Positions 6,229 through 10,651 of a DNA stretch of 10,651 nucleotides are shown here, piece by piece. The stretch comes from Candidatus Avimicrobium faecavium (GTDB taxonomy: Bacteria; Bacillota; Clostridia; Oscillospirales; Ruminococcaceae). Made by a program: the position numbers and the translations under genes. The stretch's first letter is position 1. Every line of letters begins with the position of its first letter. The notes under the pieces are model-generated. The model saw nothing but the letters and a program-made list of their open reading frames with translations, made no database searches and was not told the origin of the DNA. The stretch covers positions 1 through 10,651 of the forward strand of contig CAJFQR010000046.1 in assembly GCA_904419105.1 (NCBI GenBank). The letters are read 5' to 3'.

Positions 6229-6534
6229 TCACAAATTGATGCCCAGGGACTCGTGCACATAGCGCTCCAGCCCCTCGGTGGCGCTTTCACCCTTGCGGTC
6301 AGAGATCCGGGTGATGACCGGGATCCGGTTCTCCCGCCGGATGGCGGTGAGCTCCGGTTCGCACCGGTCCATCAGTTCGCCGGTCATCAGGAGGATGCCC
6401 ACATCGCCGGCGGCGACGATCCTGCGCACCGTCCGGAGGGCCTCCTCCCGGTCGGAGACGACCTCCCCGTCCATGCCCGCGAGCCGCATGCCCAGGTAGA
6501 CATCGGGCTTGTCGCTCAGAACAAAGAATTTCAT
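6229..6534 (-). CDS. V/A-type ATPase subunit F (central stalk)
   Basis: Small central-stalk protein of 101 residues (family about 100-110) that binds subunit D and moves with the rotor; known relatives also modulate ATP hydrolysis. Visible features are a Rossmann-like alternation of strands and helices: KFFVLSD at the start, GILLMTGELMDRCEPEL in the middle, and the strand IPVITRIS near residues 71-78. The last part is where family members usually read P-V-I-x-x-I-P-D. The ATG at 6534 has AGGTG six bases upstream and follows the K stop by 24 bases. The position between K and E is unusual, since in most bacterial operons F comes just before A. This gene is called ntpG in Enterococcus and atpF in other naming schemes, so no symbol is given. 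Confidence 0.93.
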   Translation of the reverse strand: MKFFVLSDKPDVYLGMRLAGMDGEVVSDREEALRTVRRIVAAGDVGILLMTGELMDRCEPELTAIRRENRIPVITRISDRKGESATEGLERYVHESLGINL

Positions 6535-6558
6535 CTCTGCACCTGCTTTTCCGTGAAA

Positions 6559-6999
6559 TTAAAGCTTGTTGATGATGAGGATGGAGATCAGCAGGCCGTA
6601 GATCGCGATACCTTCACCGAGTACGACGAAGATGATCGCCTTACCGAAGGCCTTGGGATCCTCGGAGACGGCGCCGATGGCGGCAGGAGCGGCGGAGGCT
6701 ACGGCGATACCGGCGCCGATGGCGGCCAGGCCGGTTACCAGAGCGGCGGCCAGGAAGCCCATGCCCTGGGCGTTGGTGCCGATGATGGAGACGGCGGCAG
6801 CGGCCTCATCTGCGAAGGCAACGCCGGAAGCGGGCAGCGCAACGGCGGCGATGCAGGCCAGCGCAAAGGCGCCAAAGTGCAGGGCGAAGCGGTTCTTGAT
6901 GGCGGATCTGCCGGTGACCTTGCCCTGGGCGATGCCGACCAGCGGAGCGGCGATGAGCAGTACGACGGCGAGCGGAGCGATAAACATCAGGGTAGACAT
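6559..6999 (-). CDS. ntpK: V/A-type ATPase subunit K (membrane rotor, c-ring)
   Basis: Rotor ring proteolipid of 146 residues with four hydrophobic segments, near 4-24, 38-63, 79-111 and 117-145. The second half is a standard c-type hairpin: a glycine/alanine-rich helix with GLAAIGAGIAVASAAPAAIG, the polar loop SEDPKAFGK, and an outer helix with LGEGIAIYGLL. Glu129 is the ion-carrying carboxylate. The first half has no membrane carboxylate and little likeness to the second, so each subunit carries one ion site. The usual Na+ ligands (Gln in the inner helix, Ser/Thr next to the Glu) are not seen; the positions appear as Val and Gly. That suggests protons, as inference only. GGAGGT precedes the ATG at 6999 in the 65-base gap after subunit I. 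Confidence 0.96.
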   Translation of the reverse strand: MSTLMFIAPLAVVLLIAAPLVGIAQGKVTGRSAIKNRFALHFGAFALACIAAVALPASGVAFADEAAAAVSIIGTNAQGMGFLAAALVTGLAAIGAGIAVASAAPAAIGAVSEDPKAFGKAIIFVVLGEGIAIYGLLISILIINKL

Positions 7000-7064
7000 A
7001 ATTTTTTACCTCCAAAGTGATTTGATCAGAAAGATTTGGTTGGGTGTATTCTCACGGCCGGGGG

Positions 7065-9263
7065 TCAGTCGCCGGCGGCCTGCGAATCCATTCTTACCGG
7101 GGCGTAGGGTGTGCCCTGGCCCTCGAAGTAGCGGCTGAACATCTCGTAGAACTCGAGACGCAGCGACTGGATGCCGACGATGAAGCCCTCCAGCCCCATG
7201 ACGAACAGGTTGCCGATGATGAGGACCACGATGCTGCCGGCGCCGGTGAACATCTCGGTGAGGGTCAGAACAACCGACATCATGCCGGCGTGGCTGATGA
7301 TGAAGCCGCCGACACGCATGAAGGACAGCGTGTTGGTGACGAAGCTGAGCACCACTTCAAACAGCTCGAAGAAGCCCTCGATGCAGAAGGAGGCGATACC
7401 GTCCTCCGGCTTGATGTGCTTTTCGCCCCGGGCCAGCTTGCCCAGCGGGTCCTTGAGGAAGATCACCAGGATGGGCAGTACCAGGAAGGCGAGGATGTAG
7501 GGGGCGGTGAACAGGTTCGGGCCGCCGGTGAGCATCGAGACCATACCGGCCAGCACCGCGCCGTAAAAGACCAGCCCGGCGACGCCGTTGTTCGAGAAGA
7601 AGGCCTTCTCCCAGTCCTTGTGCCGCAGCCCGGTGATGACGTTGATCAGCATCGCAATGACAATCATGGCCACGCCCACGGCGATGGCGACGATCAGCAG
7701 CGTGTTGATTGTGCCGCCGTCCATGATCTCCACCGGCTTGCCGGGCAGGCCGAGGACATTGATGTAGAAGGGATCCAGCACATGCTCCAGTCCGAAGACC
7801 GAACCGTAGATGGTACCGAACACCGCAGCCGACAGGCCGATGCGCTCCAGGATGCGGCCGAAGTCCATATCCTTGACCTTGTCCAGGAACAGGCCCAGCG
7901 CGGCGATGACCAGCCCCTGCCCCAGATCGCCGAACATGATGCCGAACAGCAGGATGTAGGTGATGGCCAGATAGGAGGTCGGGTCGGTTTCGTTGTAGCC
8001 GGGCAGGCCGTACATATCGACGAACATCTCAAAGGGCTTGACGATGAAGTTGTTCTTCAGCTTGGTGGGGGCCTGGAAGCGCTTGTCGCTGTCCGAGGCC
8101 GCCAGCTCGACGGCGATGTCCTCGTCGATGGCGTGAAGCTTTTTCACCAGGCCGTCGGCCTCCGCCGCCGGGATAAAGCCCACCAGGAAGAAGCTGTCCT
8201 CGTAGACGCTCACATACCGGCGCAGCTCAAACGAGCGGGACAGGTACTCCAGCATCGTGGTGAGGATGCGGCACATCTCCAGGTTTTTGCCGACGGTCTC
8301 CTTCATCAGCTCGTCGGTGGCGGTGAGCTCCCGGTCGGCCTCCTCGACGGCCTCCTTCATGTGCTGGAAGGTCTGCCCGGGAACGCCGTGGACATACTCC
8401 GGCACATAGACCCGCTCGAAATAGAGGGAGGAGAGGATCTCATCCATCTCCGCCACATGGATCTTATCGGTGAAGAAGAACCCCCACTGGAAGTCCCCGT
8501 CCTCGCTCAGCGGCTGGAAGAAGAAGAGCCGGTCGTCATAGTATTTGAGCTTGCCGGCGTTGTCCAGCGGGATGCGCCCGAACCGGACCTCCAGGTACTT
8601 GCAGGCGAAGATGTCGTCCAGGCTGACATTGAGGTTTTCCATGTGGGCCAGCTGTTCCACCGCGCTGGAGCCCCGCTCCTTGGCGGCAAGCAGCAGCTGC
8701 TTCTGGTCCTCAAGCTGATGCAGCTCCTTTTCAAAGGCAAAGTCGGATACGCCGGCGTCCCCCTTGGAGAAGTCCGGCGCCCACATCAGCACGAAGCCGG
8801 CCGCCTTCGCGGCGGCGTCCGCCTCCTCGATGACCGACGGGTCGGCCGAGTAGATGCACCAGCTCTCGTCCACCTTTTCCATCAGTTCAAGGAAGGTGAA
8901 CAGCTTGCCGCTCTTCTGGCGGAAGGCGTCCACCTGGGCGGTGGGCATCTTGCCGAAGCGGGAGGCGGGATGGCGGCTGCCGACTCCCAGGAGCAGGTTG
9001 GCCGCCTGCTCGATCTTGTCCTGGCCGATGGTCTGCTCCGGGGCAAAGTCGGTGCCGCATTCCTTTGCGATCTGACCGAGCTTGGAGAGAACCGGCAGGT
9101 AGGGGTTCACCGCATCGTAGGGATGATAGGCGTCGTGGCCGCCGCTTTTCTCCGAGAGGAGCTCCGGGTGGAAGTATCCGCCCTCAAAGCAGGCGATCAG
9201 CGCGGCGTTCATCTTCTCCAGATGGCCGGTGACCTTGACAAGGTTCATTTTTTCAATGGACAT
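7065..9263 (-). CDS. ntpI: V/A-type ATPase subunit I (membrane stator, a-subunit homologue)
   Basis: Large stator of 732 residues (usual about 620-700). The soluble N-terminal half (1 to about 415), with coiled-coil stretches near 175-210 and 295-335, meets the peripheral stalks. YGLPGYNETDPT (418-429) leads into the membrane half, with FGIMFGDLGQGL at 440-451 and about seven or eight helices. Arg650, in LSFMRVGGFIISHAG, is the proposed arginine that faces the c-ring glutamate; the family more often reads S-Y-x-R-L-x-A-L. The end keeps LRLEFYEMFSRYFEGQGTPYAP. The ATG at 9263 is chosen because MSIEKMNLVKVTG matches the family start and AGGAGG lies 13 bases upstream. Earlier candidates, ATG at 9287 and TTG at 9320, lack a ribosome binding site. 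It is 75 bases after C and 65 before K. Confidence 0.95.
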   Translation of the reverse strand: MSIEKMNLVKVTGHLEKMNAALIACFEGGYFHPELLSEKSGGHDAYHPYDAVNPYLPVLSKLGQIAKECGTDFAPEQTIGQDKIEQAANLLLGVGSRHPASRFGKMPTAQVDAFRQKSGKLFTFLELMEKVDESWCIYSADPSVIEEADAAAKAAGFVLMWAPDFSKGDAGVSDFAFEKELHQLEDQKQLLLAAKERGSSAVEQLAHMENLNVSLDDIFACKYLEVRFGRIPLDNAGKLKYYDDRLFFFQPLSEDGDFQWGFFFTDKIHVAEMDEILSSLYFERVYVPEYVHGVPGQTFQHMKEAVEEADRELTATDELMKETVGKNLEMCRILTTMLEYLSRSFELRRYVSVYEDSFFLVGFIPAAEADGLVKKLHAIDEDIAVELAASDSDKRFQAPTKLKNNFIVKPFEMFVDMYGLPGYNETDPTSYLAITYILLFGIMFGDLGQGLVIAALGLFLDKVKDMDFGRILERIGLSAAVFGTIYGSVFGLEHVLDPFYINVLGLPGKPVEIMDGGTINTLLIVAIAVGVAMIVIAMLINVITGLRHKDWEKAFFSNNGVAGLVFYGAVLAGMVSMLTGGPNLFTAPYILAFLVLPILVIFLKDPLGKLARGEKHIKPEDGIASFCIEGFFELFEVVLSFVTNTLSFMRVGGFIISHAGMMSVVLTLTEMFTGAGSIVVLIIGNLFVMGLEGFIVGIQSLRLEFYEMFSRYFEGQGTPYAPVRMDSQAAGD

Positions 9264-9276
9264 CTTTGCGTCATAA

Positions 9277-9282
9277 CCTCCT
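9277..9282 (-). promoter_or_regulatory. Ribosome binding site of subunit I
   Basis: AGGAGG on the minus strand, 13 bases before the ATG at 9263, is longer-spaced than its neighbours. An out-of-frame ATG at 9274 lies only two bases after it, too near for efficient use. The site favours the 9263 start over longer versions. Confidence 0.65.
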
Positions 9283-9338
9283 GACATAGTAAAGTATGGG
9301 ATCTGCTGAAACGATGACAAATGGGTCAGGATATGTCA

Positions 9339-10394
9339 TCACAGAATGACCAGCAGGTTTAGAATCTCCGCAGGCTCCATGCCGTAGCGGACCGCCTCGA
9401 CCAGCCGTACAATGTTCTCAATCTCCATCTCGCTGAGGAACATGTGGCTGACAAAGGCGGTGGCCGGGTTCTGGGTGCGGCGCATATACCGCTCGCTGAG
9501 CAGGTTGCGGATGCTCTGGGAGCCGAACCCGATCGATCCGATCTCCTCCTCCGGGAGCCCTCTGGCAATCCTGGTGCCGCGCAGCAGCTCCAGATAGCGT
9601 TCGGCGTCCGGAGCGTTCAGCAGGGCTTCAACCTGCCTTTTCGGCGGCTCCCGCCAGAAGTCCAGCAGGTAGGAGCGGATCTCCTCCGGGGACATCTGGG
9701 GGTAGTATTTTTTCATACGGTAGCCGATGATCAGGTTTTCCAGAGCGATCTTGGTGGCCATGATGTCCTCGATCTCCTGCCGGGCCTTCCCGGTGAAGGA
9801 GCGCGCCACCACCTTTTTCATGGCGGTGTAGTAGCAGTTCATCAGGGTCATCTCACAGTGGGCATAGTCCACAATCGGCTGGCTCTTGTCGGTGATGCGG
9901 TAGCGCAGCAGCGGGTCGTGATAGTCGGTGCCCTCCAGCGCGGTGAGCAGGTCGTCATAGGTTTTGACCCGGGCCAGCCTGTCCAGGCTGATCTGCAGCC
10001 CGCTGTCCGCAAAGGCCGGGTAGCCGCTGATGAATTCCCGGGTGCGGCCGATGTTGATCAGGCGGATCATCTGCAGGATCTGTTCGATCTCGATCACCCG
10101 CAGCACATACTGGTCGTAAAAGTCCCGGTCCTTCGGGCTTGCGTAGTTGCGCAGGCTCAGATACTTGTAGTAGCGGGCGCGGCGCAGGACCGTCTCCAGC
10201 TGGTCGCTGCGCACGGTGGCCGGCTGTACCTGGGCAAGCACACCGGCCAGATGGGTGCGTTCCTTCAGGTAGGCAGCGATCTCGGAGGTGCTCCGCTTTC
10301 GGGCGAGCTCTTCATACTGGCTGCGGGTGATCCGCTGCCCGTACAGGGCCCGGACTTTTGCCGTGATGGCATTTTCCGAAAAGTTGATCCGCAT
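9339..10394 (-). CDS. ntpC: V/A-type ATPase subunit C (socket between central stalk and c-ring)
   Basis: Socket subunit of 351 residues (family about 320-360), the homologue of eukaryotic subunit d. It caps the c-ring and receives the D/F shaft. The sequence is helical and rich in Leu, Arg and Glu. It matches the family in the N-terminal NAITAKVRALYGQRITRSQY, the DRDFYDQYVLRVIEIEQILQMIR stretch, a middle segment on metal- or membrane-proximal helices (ALENLIIGYRMKKYY), and the C-terminal MEIENIVRLVEAVRYGMEPAEI. The ATG at 10394 has AAAGGAGGGG five to six bases upstream, the strongest initiation signal in the operon. It follows the coiled-coil stalk gene by 53 bases and precedes I by 75. Leading the operon ahead of I is unusual, as it normally sits between E and F. 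Confidence 0.94.
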   Translation of the reverse strand: MRINFSENAITAKVRALYGQRITRSQYEELARKRSTSEIAAYLKERTHLAGVLAQVQPATVRSDQLETVLRRARYYKYLSLRNYASPKDRDFYDQYVLRVIEIEQILQMIRLINIGRTREFISGYPAFADSGLQISLDRLARVKTYDDLLTALEGTDYHDPLLRYRITDKSQPIVDYAHCEMTLMNCYYTAMKKVVARSFTGKARQEIEDIMATKIALENLIIGYRMKKYYPQMSPEEIRSYLLDFWREPPKRQVEALLNAPDAERYLELLRGTRIARGLPEEEIGSIGFGSQSIRNLLSERYMRRTQNPATAFVSHMFLSEMEIENIVRLVEAVRYGMEPAEILNLLVIL

Positions 10395-10447
10395 ATTCCC
10401 CCTCCTTTATATGGTATTTGAAAGCCAAAACAAAGCGCCGTCCGTTG

Positions 10448-10651
10448 TCAGCACTTGGTGCAGCGTTCCACGATGGTGTCCACCCAGTTGCTGCAGCCTG
10501 CATTATAGGTACTCTCCAACGCGGCGCGGTTTTTTTCATATTCGGCGGCATAAGCGTTTTTCAGCCTGGCAGTTTCGTCGCGGACCTGCTCCCGGTGGGC
10601 TTCGGCCGCTGCCCGCGCCCGCTCCATCGCAGAGGATTCCAGATCCTTTTT
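10448..10651 (-). CDS. Putative V/A-type ATPase peripheral stalk subunit, G/H-like (C-terminal 67 residues)
   Basis: The 3' end of a gene that enters from the right edge: 67 codons, then TGA at 10450-10448. The visible part is rich in Ala, Glu, Arg and Lys (for example ESSAMERARAAAEAHREQV), without proline or glycine until near the end, which fits a long coiled coil. Its place, 53 bases upstream of subunit C, and the lack of any other second stalk subunit point to the G/H partner of E, normally about 100 residues. The end is odd for a stalk helix: NAGCSNWVDTIVERCTKC has a Trp and three Cys, two of them as a terminal CTKC. The call rests on context and composition, not a distinctive motif, so a different coiled-coil protein is possible. 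Confidence 0.65.
   Translation of the reverse strand, partial: KKDLESSAMERARAAAEAHREQVRDETARLKNAYAAEYEKNRAALESTYNAGCSNWVDTIVERCTKC

Noticed and set aside
4071..6239. A 722-codon open frame on the plus strand opposite subunits A and E
   Set aside because: It mirrors real genes with intact family motifs on the other strand. The GC-rich codon use of those genes leaves few antisense stops. The product is a low-complexity run of Gly, Asp, His, Val and Leu with no recognisable domain.
6219..6290. Longer version of subunit E starting at 6290
   Set aside because: The extra 24 residues lie inside gene F, are not like the family and lack a ribosome binding site, while GTG at 6218 has GAGGTGA.
7044..9284. 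A 746-codon open frame on the plus strand opposite subunit I
   Set aside because: Same codon-bias shadow: its limits nearly match the sense gene, its composition is rich in His, Asp, Gln and Val, and no membrane or catalytic motif is visible.
10312..10551. Minus-strand frame of 79 codons spanning the gap between the stalk gene and subunit C
   Set aside because: It is out of frame with both neighbours and shows no domain; the coiled-coil reading and the subunit C start explain the region.

Overview
The window reads as a GC-rich, anaerobic Firmicute of the Clostridia, most like the Oscillospiraceae/Ruminococcaceae gut lineages. This is an inference from three things: a bacterial V/A-type ATPase, strong GGAGG-type ribosome binding sites, and a THI-element (TPP riboswitch) joined to a classic transcription terminator. 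No ribosomal RNA or phylogenetic marker is present to confirm it. All credible genes lie on the minus strand, so transcription runs from high to low coordinates. I see no mobile element, CRISPR array, tRNA or rRNA.

Region 1 (10651 down to about 1690) is a nearly complete V/A-type rotary ATPase operon. In transcription order it holds the end of a coiled-coil stalk subunit (G/H-like, cut by the window edge), then subunits C, I, K, F, E, A, B and D. Intergenic gaps run from 75 bases down to a one-base stop/start overlap. The operon ends in a strong hairpin terminator 20 bases after subunit D. A and B form the catalytic head, D and F (with C as socket) the central shaft, E and G/H the peripheral stalk, and I and K the membrane motor. 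The order, with C ahead of I and F ahead of E, differs from the textbook I-K-E-C-F-A-B-D layout.

Region 2 (about 1690 to 1) is a separate thiamine-related transcription unit. About 110 bases with nothing recognisable are followed by a near-consensus sigma-70 promoter (TTGACT, 17-base spacer, TATGAT), a TPP riboswitch, a candidate antiterminator, one strong and one weaker terminator hairpin, and three overlapping or closely spaced genes. These encode a small thiamine-binding protein (MTH1187/YkoF family), an ABC permease, and the lipoprotein start of an NMT1/THI5-like substrate-binding protein cut by the left edge. Together they predict TPP-repressed uptake of thiamine or its pyrimidine precursor. 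The ATPase subunit of the transporter is not in the window.

I did not find a wholly undescribed system. The points most worth a second look are the riboswitch expression platform, the unusual composition of the K (c-ring) subunit, the reordered ATPase operon, and TTG starts backed by strong ribosome binding sites on subunit A and the permease.
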